From: CAZTWC01 sp964617105 [NCBI: uncultured Myxococcia bacterium]
Lineage (GTDB): Bacteria > CAZTWC01
Assembly (NCBI GenBank): GCA_964617105.1
Contig: CAZTWC010000229.1
Location: 1 to 6,254, forward strand
Direction: 5' to 3'
DNA: 6,254 nt
How positions within the stretch are numbered: the stretch's first letter is position 1; each line of letters starts with the position of its first letter. Below, in pieces: positions 1 through 6,254 of the stretch. The notes below the pieces were generated by a model, which was not told where the DNA came from, did not search any database, and saw only the letters and a program-made list of their open reading frames with translations. The translations under genes were made by a program, and so were the position numbers.

Positions 1-997
1 TGATGATCGTCGAAATGTATTAAGACAAATTCTTAGACCCGGTCTGGGACAGTCTTTTATAACCGGACTGATTGTTACTATTTTGGGCACTCCTTGCACA
101 GCACCTTTCATCGCTCCGGCTATGGGGTTTGCTTTGTCGGGCAGTGTGGCGGTGATTTTATTGTTTTTTATCACTGCTGGGTTGGGATTGGCTTTTCCTT
201 TTTTATTTCTAGCGGTTTGGACCGGTTGGGTTAATATGCTTCCTAAACGCTGGGATTCGCCGGTGTGGAACAATTTTAGCCGTGCTCTGGGCTTTTTATT
301 AATCGGTACTTCTATTTGGCTGCTGGAAGTTTTGGCCAATCAAATTGGGATAAATGGGATGGTTCGGGTTCTCTGGTTTCTATTAGGCACCGGTATTGTG
401 GCCTGGCTGCTGGGCCTGTTTTTCAAACCCGAACCTGGTCAACTCCAGGCCATGCAAGAACACTATCCGCCCCGCACCAGGGTCAAAATTATCTTGATCG
501 CCGTGGTTTGCCTGATTTTTCTGGGCGCTATAACTCTCAACTTGGATGATTACCAGCAACAGGAAACAACAAAGGTATCTGCTGCTTTTCCAGAGGAGAG
601 TGGGAAGAATTTGATCAAGTGGCAGTCTTTTGATGAGCAGGAGTTAAATCGTTTAAACCAAAACGGCAAGACTATTTTTATAGATTTTACCGCTCAGTGG
701 TGCCTTAATTGCAAGGTAAACGAATATGCCATCATTGAAACCGAAGAGATCGCTGCGGCTTTTGAGAAAAATGGAGTCACGGCTATGAAGGCTGATTACA
801 CCCTCTACCAACGGAATATCTTAAAGTGGTTGAATGCTTTTGGCCGTGGTGGTGTACCCATGTACCTGGTTATTCCACCCTGCGGCGTCCTTAAAGATGT
901 GAAACCGCTGCCAGAAATATTGACCAGCAATATCCTGCTGGAGGCAATACAAAAAGCCGGTCCCAGCCGTCAGAGTTGTGAATCAATCAATCAATAG
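1..997 (+). CDS. dsbD: DsbD-like thiol:disulfide interchange protein, C-terminal part (5' end outside window)
   Basis: Inner-membrane protein that passes reducing electrons from cytoplasmic thioredoxin to periplasmic thiol proteins and cytochrome c maturation. The frame is open from base 2 (base 1 is the last base of a codon), giving 331 visible residues; the family is usually about 550-700, so the N-terminal periplasmic domain and first membrane helices lie upstream. In fragment numbering, a GTPCTAPF motif (Cys32) matches the redox cysteine of the DsbD membrane domain. Hydrophobic helices follow at about 48-73, 95-112, 121-141 and 161-179. A periplasmic thioredoxin-like domain then has FTAQWCLNCK (Cys234 and Cys237, bases 701-712) and a GVP cis-proline loop. 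The ending LPEILT...LLEAI is typical of DsbD. An extra Cys in PPCGV after the cis-Pro loop is slightly unusual. A start at the internal TTG (base 83) would cut into the membrane domain and is not credible. It is convergent with the next gene. Confidence 0.92.
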   Translation, partial: DDRRNVLRQILRPGLGQSFITGLIVTILGTPCTAPFIAPAMGFALSGSVAVILLFFITAGLGLAFPFLFLAVWTGWVNMLPKRWDSPVWNNFSRALGFLLIGTSIWLLEVLANQIGINGMVRVLWFLLGTGIVAWLLGLFFKPEPGQLQAMQEHYPPRTRVKIILIAVVCLIFLGAITLNLDDYQQQETTKVSAAFPEESGKNLIKWQSFDEQELNRLNQNGKTIFIDFTAQWCLNCKVNEYAIIETEEIAAAFEKNGVTAMKADYTLYQRNILKWLNAFGRGGVPMYLVIPPCGVLKDVKPLPEILTSNILLEAIQKAGPSRQSCESINQ

Positions 998-1038
998 TTC
1001 TGGTAGCCGGTCGTCGAAAGTTAATGCTGTACCGTGCA

Positions 1039-3381
1039 CTAGTAAAAGACTCTACCTCTATCGATAATAATATTTTCTGGCGATGATTTACCTTTACTTT
1101 TGGTGATATCCTTAGGTTGGCGGCAGGGCAGGACTATTTTTATCAGCGTGCCCCCCTCTTTAAGGTTATGGAGGGATATTTTTCCCTGGTGGCTACTAAT
1201 AATTTGATAACTTATGCTCAATCCCAGACCGGTCCCAACTCCCACCGGTTTGGTAGTAAAAAAGGGATCAAATACTTTGGTTTTTATATTTTCAGGTATT
1301 CCCCGACCGTTATCCTGGAATTGGATTTGGATATTTTGATCGTCGCCAAAAGTGCTGATTTGTAGCCTCCCCCCCTTGTCCATGGCCTGTACCGCATTAA
1401 TAACAATGTTGAGAAATACCTGGTTCAGGCGATCTGGAAAGCACTGCAGATGTTTTGTCCCTTTGCGGGTAAAGATAACTTTGATATTTTTTTGCTCCAG
1501 CAGGTTGTTACTTAAAGTGAGCACCTTGTCTACAATTTCGCATACATCCGCTTCTATCCACTCCTCTTTGCCCAACCTGGAAAAATCTCTCAAGTCAGAG
1601 ATGATTTTTTTTACTCGTTCCAAACCCTCTTCGCAGCGAAGAATAAAATGGCCGGTGGAATCCATGAACTGATAGATATCCTGGTCCAATTCTGTTTGTT
1701 CAGACTCCTGGATGTAGTGGTGAAATTCCGGAAAGAGTTTTAGCCTGTCTGCCTGGGTTTCCGACTCAGCCTGAAAATCCAGCACATCCTGTTTGTATTT
1801 ATCCCACTTTTCCATCTGCAGAATAAACTCATCTACGGCCTCTTTTTTTTCCTTTTCACAGGAAGCGGCCAGCCAATTCAACCAGGCCTGGTCAAGGGTA
1901 ATTTTACGCGCCATCAGGGCAAATTTATTACGCAGCAAATCTACGTTGGCACATACATAAGCCAGGGGATTGTTTATCTCGTGGGCAACCCCGGCAGTAA
2001 GATTGCCCAGGCTGGACATCTTTTCACTTTGGATTAGTTGCTTTTGCATCTCGCTCAACTGGCGGGTTCTATGGGCTACTTTGTCCTCTAATTTTTCATT
2101 CCATAGTTGCAGTTGGCGCTGTAGTTTATACATCCTCAGCAAGGCGCTGACCCGGGCTAAAAGTTCATACCGGTTAAAAGGCTTGGTAATATAATCGTCC
2201 ACGCCAATATTCAGACTGTAGATAGTATCATCGATTATTCGCCGGGAAGAGATTATTATTATCGGAATAGAGTGTGAGTCAAATTGACGTTTGAGAATTT
2301 TGCACAACTCAAAACCGTTTAGAAAAGGGAGAAATAGTTCGGTGATCACCAGATGAGGCTTATTTTGAAGTATCTTATCCAGGGCTTCTTTGCCGTTGGC
2401 TGCGGTGATTGCCTGGTAGTTGTAATCGGTAAGGATAGAGGCTATCATCTCTCTGGAAGTGGGAGAGTCATCCACTACCATAATCAGTTCATTTTCTCCG
2501 ATCTGAATCATCCGGTCGGTATCTGAAACAGGACCGGTAAATTGGTAATCATCCTTTGAAGATTCCGGGCTGCTGGTTTCCGGCTCCATTAGATTATATT
2601 CATCGGAATTGGTTTCCAGGTCAGTGGAAGGGGTAACCTCCTCAAAAGGACGAGCCCGTAAGGTAAAATAGAAGGTGGTGCCTTCACCCACCTTGCTTTT
2701 TACCCCGATTTTACCGCCGTGACTTTCTATTATTCTTTTATTGATATTGAGGCGCAATCCACTGCCCTCATATTCCAGCGGGATACTGCCGCCAGTGGTT
2801 TTAAATCCTCTGAAAATGGCTCTAATCTCCTCTGGCCTGATCCCCACTCCGGTATCCTGGATAGAGATTTTGACCATATTCTGCTCAGTGCTGGCTTTTA
2901 AAGTGATATTTCCCAGGTCAGTAAAACAGACCGCATTTTCCAGAAAATTCATCACTACTTCCCGGATTTTTCTCCGGTCAGCATAGACCATGGGCAGATC
3001 ATCCTGGATAGCCAGGTTGAACTTGATAGCCTTGTCACCGATAATTCCATAGACCAGTGGAACTATAACCTTAAATATTTCATGGAGGTGAAAATGCTCC
3101 AATTGATAACTTTTCTCTCCGGTTTCCAGCAGGGATAGTTCCTGGATATCCGCCACCAATTCTCTCATGTTTAAGGCGCTCTCTTTGAGCATTAATATTT
3201 GGCGCCGTCTGCCCAGATTATTATTTAGAGATTTTTCTTTTAATAGCGATTCACTAAGGGCGATGATACTTTGGGCAATAACGGTTAGATTATCGGAGGT
3301 TTTTAAAAAAAGATTGGGCTTGTAAGCGTCTTTTTTAATCATGATCTGGAAAAATGTCGAGGTTCGTGTAATCTTGTTCAA
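1039..3381 (-). CDS. Hybrid histidine kinase: kinase-like core, Glu-substituted receiver, complete HisKA/HATPase core
   Basis: Soluble 780-residue signalling kinase; I see no signal peptide or membrane segment. Residues about 22-90 align with a HisKA helix pair (FLKTSDNL...SIIALSESLL), but Asp30 sits where the phospho-acceptor His belongs. A HATPase follows at about 110-241: N box around Asn145/Asn149, DTGVGI 176-181, and a G2 box reading GSGLRL instead of GxGLGL. After an acidic/Ser-rich linker (245-295) comes a receiver (299-418) with Asp304/Asp305, Ser379 and Lys400, but Glu348 at the phospho-acceptor Asp position. A coiled coil (about 418-455) leads into a canonical H box, AGVAHEINNPLAY (His467), then about 90 extra residues before the second helix (DLRDFSR, 596-602). 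The C-terminal HATPase has Asn658/Asn662, DNGRGI 690-695 and GTGLGL 716-721. The start is uncertain: TTG at 3381, six codons after an in-frame TAA, or ATG at 3342 (Met14). Neither has a good Shine-Dalgarno. Input signal unknown. Confidence 0.93.
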   Translation of the reverse strand: MNKITRTSTFFQIMIKKDAYKPNLFLKTSDNLTVIAQSIIALSESLLKEKSLNNNLGRRRQILMLKESALNMRELVADIQELSLLETGEKSYQLEHFHLHEIFKVIVPLVYGIIGDKAIKFNLAIQDDLPMVYADRRKIREVVMNFLENAVCFTDLGNITLKASTEQNMVKISIQDTGVGIRPEEIRAIFRGFKTTGGSIPLEYEGSGLRLNINKRIIESHGGKIGVKSKVGEGTTFYFTLRARPFEEVTPSTDLETNSDEYNLMEPETSSPESSKDDYQFTGPVSDTDRMIQIGENELIMVVDDSPTSREMIASILTDYNYQAITAANGKEALDKILQNKPHLVITELFLPFLNGFELCKILKRQFDSHSIPIIIISSRRIIDDTIYSLNIGVDDYITKPFNRYELLARVSALLRMYKLQRQLQLWNEKLEDKVAHRTRQLSEMQKQLIQSEKMSSLGNLTAGVAHEINNPLAYVCANVDLLRNKFALMARKITLDQAWLNWLAASCEKEKKEAVDEFILQMEKWDKYKQDVLDFQAESETQADRLKLFPEFHHYIQESEQTELDQDIYQFMDSTGHFILRCEEGLERVKKIISDLRDFSRLGKEEWIEADVCEIVDKVLTLSNNLLEQKNIKVIFTRKGTKHLQCFPDRLNQVFLNIVINAVQAMDKGGRLQISTFGDDQNIQIQFQDNGRGIPENIKTKVFDPFFTTKPVGVGTGLGLSISYQIISSHQGKISLHNLKEGGTLIKIVLPCRQPKDITKSKGKSSPENIIIDRGRVFY

Positions 3382-3421
3382 GAAGGATTAGAAACTGATA
3401 TTACTGTAGCATTTCAAGTTA

Positions 3422-3451
3422 GTTATAGCAAATATAAAAGGTTAATTACAA
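3422..3451 (-). promoter_or_regulatory. Candidate sigma70-type promoter for the hybrid kinase gene
   Basis: Read on the minus strand, TTGTAA (3451-3446, four of six matches) is followed after 18 bp by TATAAC (3427-3422, five of six matches), with TGC immediately before it as an extended -10 TGn. Transcription would start near 3415, leaving about 35 bases to the TTG start or about 73 to the ATG at 3342. The two divergent -35 boxes are only 21 bp apart, so one regulator could act on both. Confidence 0.45.
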
Positions 3452-3472
3452 CAGAACCATCACTATAACTGG

Positions 3473-3501
3473 TTGCAATGACCGGTTGGTTATGATAAAA
3501 T
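3473..3501 (+). promoter_or_regulatory. Candidate sigma70-type promoter for the CheR-family gene
   Basis: TTGCAA at 3473-3478 (four of six matches to TTGACA) lies 17 bp from TAAAAT at 3496-3501 (five of six matches to TATAAT), and TGA just before it supplies an extended -10 TGn. Transcription would begin near 3508 and leave a leader of about 50 bases before the ATG at 3560. The call is by consensus only. Confidence 0.55.
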
Positions 3502-3519
3502 TTTTAACCGCAACGGTCA
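3479..3519. repeat. Imperfect inverted repeat around the -10 box of the rightward promoter (possible operator)
   Basis: The left arm TGACCGGTTGGTTA (3479-3492) and right arm TAACCGCAACGGTCA (3505-3519) are near-complementary: six paired bases at the outer end, three in the middle and four next to the loop, with small bulges. The 12-base loop holds the -10 box. A further GGTTG at 3471-3475 repeats the arm motif 13 bp upstream of the copy at 3484-3488. Since the predicted transcript starts inside the right arm, this would act as a DNA site and not as an RNA hairpin. Operator function is inference. Confidence 0.4.
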
Positions 3520-3559
3520 CTCAAACTAGATATTAACTAAACTTCCTCTTTGCCCGCAA

Positions 3560-5086
3560 ATGGATGAGATTATTTACAAAAAAATACATGAGTTGATAAG
3601 TCAGAAAGCGGGCTTAAAATTTATTAATGATAAAAATGTTTTTTCCTCCAAGGGGGTAGATAGAGCTTTTACGCAGTCCGATTTTACCAGTTTAACTGAC
3701 TATTATCAGTTTCTGGCCAGTAATGACTGCCGCCATCTTTTATGGGAATATCTCATTTCTGAAATCACTGTTGGCGAATCGAGTTTTTTTCGTAATCATT
3801 ATCATACTACTGTGCTCACCAGGGAAATTTTTCCCTGCCTGCTGGATTCTGTTCGTGAAAGGAAAAAAAGCCTGAGGATATGGTCAGCTGGTTGTTCTTG
3901 TGGACAGGAACCATATACTTTAGCCATAATTTTGAATGAATTGAAGCCCTATTTTCCCAGGGTTGCGGTGCATATCCTGGCCACCGATATCAATAATATC
4001 AGTTTGCAAAAGGCTAAAAAAGGGATCTATACCCAGTGGGATTTACGCAACATGGAGAAGACCCTGGTAGATAGGTATTTTGAGCAAAAGGGACAACATT
4101 ACCATCTCAAACCGAAAATAAAAGAGATGGTAAATTTTAACTATTTAAACCTGGCCGAAGATGTATATCCTTCATACCTTACCCATACATCAGAACTGGA
4201 CTTGATAATTTGCCGTAATGTTACCATCTATTTTAATGAAAAAGTCACTTTGCGAGTAATCAATAATTTCCATAATTGTCTGGCCACTGATGGATGGTTG
4301 ATAGTGGGGCATTCGGAACACAATTCCAAGTTTTATTGCAACTTTGAAACAGTTACTTTTGAAAATGCCCAGGTTTACCACAAAAAACCACCTAAATCAC
4401 CGGTGTCTCCTGAAGATATATTTGGGAAATTTATAGATAGAGGGACGGCTATCAACGGACGCCGACATACTGCAGCCATTGATCATCTTGGGTCTTTGGT
4501 AAAAACGCCGTCGCCGGTTTTTAATATCAATAGACAGCCCAAGTTTAGTAAAGATGATTTAAAACTCAGGCAACCATCCATTGTGGAATACTACATTAAA
4601 AAGTGTGAATTGAACCAGACGCTGGCTGCCGATGAAGTAATGCGTCTTCAATGTTTACTGGAGATAGAGAGGGGAGAGGAAAACGCCGAGATATTACAGT
4701 TTTGCTATTATCTGTTGGCCCATTTACTGGCAGATAAAAGCCATTACAAAGAAGCTATAGCGGTTTGTGAAATGATTACCAGGGAGAATTTGTTATTAGC
4801 CCATGTTTATCACCTTATGGCGTTTATATGGGAGGAGTTGGATGACCATGATACGGCTGTCAAGGCTCTGCGAAAATGTCTTTATGCTGCCCCCGATTTT
4901 GTTTTGGGACATTACCAGATGGCTAAGATTTATACTAAGATGAACAACTGTTACCGCGCTACTATTGCTCGCCGCAATTTATATCGTTTGCTAAGAGATA
5001 TAAATGATGATGAGTGTATTATTTTTGGAGAAGGCACCACTGCCTCCTGGATTAGAAAAGAGATGGAATTGGATAACCTGGCGTGA
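3560..5086 (+). CDS. cheR: CheR-family SAM-dependent protein methyltransferase with C-terminal TPR-like region
   Basis: Family role: cytoplasmic transfer of methyl groups from S-adenosylmethionine to glutamates of chemoreceptors. The 508-residue protein has a CheR N-terminal helical domain (about 1-75), a conserved ITVGESSFFRN segment (69-79), the SAM-binding loop IWSAGCSCGQEPYT (107-120), the acidic ATDIN strand end (Asp143, predicted ribose contact), LIICRNVTIYF (215-225) and GWLIVGHSE (245-253). A poorly conserved linker (about 275-345) precedes paired helices at about 375-480 that resemble TPR units (HYKEAIAVCEMITREN; DTAVKALRKCLYAAPDF). The CheR-TPR layout recalls WspC and FrzF, but I cannot assign orthology. 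ATG at 3560 is the only credible start, since an in-frame TAG lies at 3527-3529 and the residues after it fit the family; no Shine-Dalgarno is visible. It is divergent from the kinase and overlaps the next gene by 4 bp. No receptor, CheA, CheW or CheB is in the window, so the symbol is family-level. Confidence 0.92.
   Translation: MDEIIYKKIHELISQKAGLKFINDKNVFSSKGVDRAFTQSDFTSLTDYYQFLASNDCRHLLWEYLISEITVGESSFFRNHYHTTVLTREIFPCLLDSVRERKKSLRIWSAGCSCGQEPYTLAIILNELKPYFPRVAVHILATDINNISLQKAKKGIYTQWDLRNMEKTLVDRYFEQKGQHYHLKPKIKEMVNFNYLNLAEDVYPSYLTHTSELDLIICRNVTIYFNEKVTLRVINNFHNCLATDGWLIVGHSEHNSKFYCNFETVTFENAQVYHKKPPKSPVSPEDIFGKFIDRGTAINGRRHTAAIDHLGSLVKTPSPVFNINRQPKFSKDDLKLRQPSIVEYYIKKCELNQTLAADEVMRLQCLLEIERGEENAEILQFCYYLLAHLLADKSHYKEAIAVCEMITRENLLLAHVYHLMAFIWEELDDHDTAVKALRKCLYAAPDFVLGHYQMAKIYTKMNNCYRATIARRNLYRLLRDINDDECIIFGEGTTASWIRKEMELDNLA
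5083..5086 (+). other. GTGA stop/start overlap between the CheR-family gene and the beta-helix gene
   Basis: The TGA ending the methyltransferase frame (5084-5086) is embedded in GTGA, whose GTG (5083-5085) opens the downstream frame. A 4-bp overlap of this type is a classic arrangement for translational coupling, and it indicates that the two genes share a transcript. Confidence 0.75.
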
Positions 5087-6254
5087 AAGCTTATATACTA
5101 TCTAAAGGTTTAATTGTTTCACCCTTTGATGAGTCGGTACAACAGAGTTGGATCAGGGATAAGACTCTGTTGGAGTGGCAACTATTTTGGTTGAAAGAGT
5201 TTAATCTGAAACCACAGATTATCAGCAACCTGGACCAGGTAAAGGCTGGGGAAGAGTTTATTTTACTCTGGGATAACCTGTTTTTTACCAGAAGGGTGCT
5301 TAAGGATTTTTTAAAAAAAATTAAATCCAGCCGGGAACCTTTGCAAGCCGCCTTGAAGGAGTGCACCTATTTAAGTAAATATTCCCACCTGCAGGATTTG
5401 AAAAAGGTAAAATCGGGGCAGGATAAAAAGTTATCTCTCTTTAATCTGTTCTATTTTCCGGCCTTTACTTTTAAACCCCAGGAATATCAGAATTTGGCCA
5501 AGCCATATCCGGTTTATTACCGGGAATATAATCTCAAGGTTCCTACTCCCGAAAATATTATGGGAACAAAATACTGGGAGCATCCGGTAACATCCAGTAT
5601 TCTTATGCATGTCAACCACTGGGTCCATATTTTATGGGTCAATCAATTGATAATTCAGGTAAGTTGGGTGGATCACATTCTAGATAACAAATTGTGGACC
5701 CTGAGGCAGTTTACCAGGAGTTTGAGATTCAATAGCAGCAGTTTTTTTTGGCGGCTGCTGAAAAATTTTAATAAAATTGCCCGTGGCTGTTCAATTCATC
5801 CAACTGCAGTGGTGGAGGCCTCCTTTTTAGACGAGGGGGTTAAAATCGGCGCTTTTGCCATGGTGCGCGGTTCTTATATAGGCACGGGAACAATCATCGA
5901 GGATCGGGCTAATGTCAATTACTCAGTGGTGGGTCACCATTCCTTTATAAGTAAAAATTCCACCCTGGTAGGTTGTGTGGGCTATCCGGAAGGGGATCTC
6001 TGCGTAAATGGTATGCAGTTTTGTCTAACCGGTAAAAAATGTGCGCTTACTTCGCTAGTGCATCCATTGGATTCTCTGCGGGGAGAGGAGATAAAGGTGA
6101 TGGCCGAGGGAAAATTGGTCTCAAGCGGTAGTCCTCTTTTGGGGTGTTGTTTTGGCCACAATTGTTTCGTGGGCGCTGATGTGCATATTGCCCCGGGTCG
6201 AGAAGTGCCCAACGGAGCCTATATTATCAGCGGTAACGATCATTTGTTGGTCCG
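5083..6254 (+). CDS. Left-handed beta-helix (hexapeptide repeat) protein, GlmU-like layout (3' end outside window)
   Basis: The frame stays open from GTG at 5083 to the window end: 390 codons plus two bases, no stop seen. The GTG shares bases with the cheR stop (GTGA), suggesting translational coupling; a weak GGATAA (5071-5076) is the only purine-rich stretch nearby. Residues about 1-230 form a mixed domain beginning MKAYILSKGLIVSPFDES, with LLWDNLFFTRRVL (61-73) and HPVTSSILMHVNHWVHILWVN (167-187). It lacks the LxxGxGxR signature of sugar nucleotidyltransferases. Residues 235-305 show imperfect hexapeptide turns (SIHPTAVVE, VKIGAFAMVRGSYIGTGTII), and a second block at about 353-385 (CCFGHNCFVGADVHIAPG) follows a loop insertion, as in left-handed beta-helix acyltransferases. 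The layout resembles GlmU-like or sugar-nucleotidyltransferase-related proteins, so sugar or cell-envelope chemistry is possible; a non-catalytic scaffold is equally possible. Substrate and activity are unknown. The beta-helix call is much firmer than any enzymatic call. Confidence 0.85.
   Translation, partial: MKAYILSKGLIVSPFDESVQQSWIRDKTLLEWQLFWLKEFNLKPQIISNLDQVKAGEEFILLWDNLFFTRRVLKDFLKKIKSSREPLQAALKECTYLSKYSHLQDLKKVKSGQDKKLSLFNLFYFPAFTFKPQEYQNLAKPYPVYYREYNLKVPTPENIMGTKYWEHPVTSSILMHVNHWVHILWVNQLIIQVSWVDHILDNKLWTLRQFTRSLRFNSSSFFWRLLKNFNKIARGCSIHPTAVVEASFLDEGVKIGAFAMVRGSYIGTGTIIEDRANVNYSVVGHHSFISKNSTLVGCVGYPEGDLCVNGMQFCLTGKKCALTSLVHPLDSLRGEEIKVMAEGKLVSSGSPLLGCCFGHNCFVGADVHIAPGREVPNGAYIISGNDHLLV

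Noticed and set aside
316-549. Plus-strand 77-codon frame inside dsbD.
   Set aside because: It overlaps the DsbD membrane domain in another frame and has no family features.
998-1038. Possible bidirectional terminator between the convergent dsbD and kinase genes (GGTAGC ... GCTGTACC).
   Set aside because: The stem is short, bulged and has no flanking U-run on either strand; not enough to call a terminator.
1369-1375. Run of seven C (seven G in the coding strand of the kinase), a possible phase-variation tract.
   Set aside because: It encodes part of ordinary DKGGR codons in the HATPase, the frame is intact, and the tract is short for slippage-based switching.
1352-1672. Plus-strand open frames across the kinase gene (1117-1365, 1352-1672, 1970-2194, 2719-2986).
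   Set aside because: They lie antisense to well-recognised kinase and receiver motifs, and their translations are low-complexity or Ser/Arg-rich with no family resemblance.
3473-3496. TATGAT (3491-3496) as the -10 box for TTGCAA.
   Set aside because: The spacing is only 12 bp; TAAAAT at 3496-3501 gives 17 bp and an extended TGn.
4190-4381. Minus-strand 63-codon frame inside the CheR-family gene.
   Set aside because: It is antisense to the conserved CRNVTIYF and GHSE motifs, with no features of its own.
5307-5320. T6A8 run containing T TTA AAA in the reading frame of the beta-helix gene, resembling a -1 slippery site.
   Set aside because: The zero frame continues uninterrupted, a -1 shift meets TAA at 5322-5324 almost at once, and no stimulatory structure is evident.
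5091-6212. Minus-strand open frames at 5091-5366, 5431-5628 and 5982-6212.
   Set aside because: They are antisense to the long beta-helix frame that starts at GTG 5083, which has recognisable hexapeptide turns; these are shadows.

Overview
The window (6,254 bp, moderately A+T-leaning by eye) carries four protein-coding genes, two of them cut by the window edges, and no RNA gene, mobile element or CRISPR array that I can support. A DsbD-type thiol-disulfide transporter, a large hybrid histidine kinase and a CheR-type methyltransferase fused to TPR-like helices point to a Gram-negative bacterium with elaborate signalling. Desulfobacterota or other delta-proteobacteria-like lineages would fit, but the taxon is inference and weakly held.

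Layout: (1) 1-997 (+), C-terminal half of a DsbD-like protein: membrane helices with one redox Cys, then a periplasmic thioredoxin domain with CLNC. (2) 1039-3381 (-), convergent with dsbD across a 41-bp gap, a 780-residue soluble hybrid kinase ordered kinase-like core, receiver, complete kinase core. The N-terminal core appears to have lost its phospho-acceptor His (Asp30 instead), and the receiver has Glu348 in place of the phospho-acceptor Asp. Only the C-terminal HisKA/HATPase unit looks fully canonical. (3) 3382-3559, a 178-bp divergent control region with a plausible sigma70-type promoter on each strand and an imperfect inverted repeat that brackets the -10 box of the rightward promoter. 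(4) 3560-5086 (+), a CheR-family methyltransferase with a C-terminal TPR-like region. (5) 5083-6254 (+), a gene starting at a GTG that overlaps the cheR stop codon (GTGA) and running off the right edge. It encodes a protein with a left-handed beta-helix (hexapeptide-repeat) C-terminal part, related in layout to GlmU-like sugar nucleotidyltransferase/acyltransferase proteins but without a recognisable nucleotidyltransferase signature at the N-terminus.

How they may work together: the divergent kinase and methyltransferase share a control region and could be one signalling module, with the beta-helix protein translationally coupled to the methyltransferase. No MCP, CheA, CheW or CheB is visible, so CheR's substrate is unknown here. 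The dsbD gene looks like an unrelated neighbour. The most unusual points are the kinase's two substituted phosphorylation sites and the GTG-started coupled beta-helix gene.
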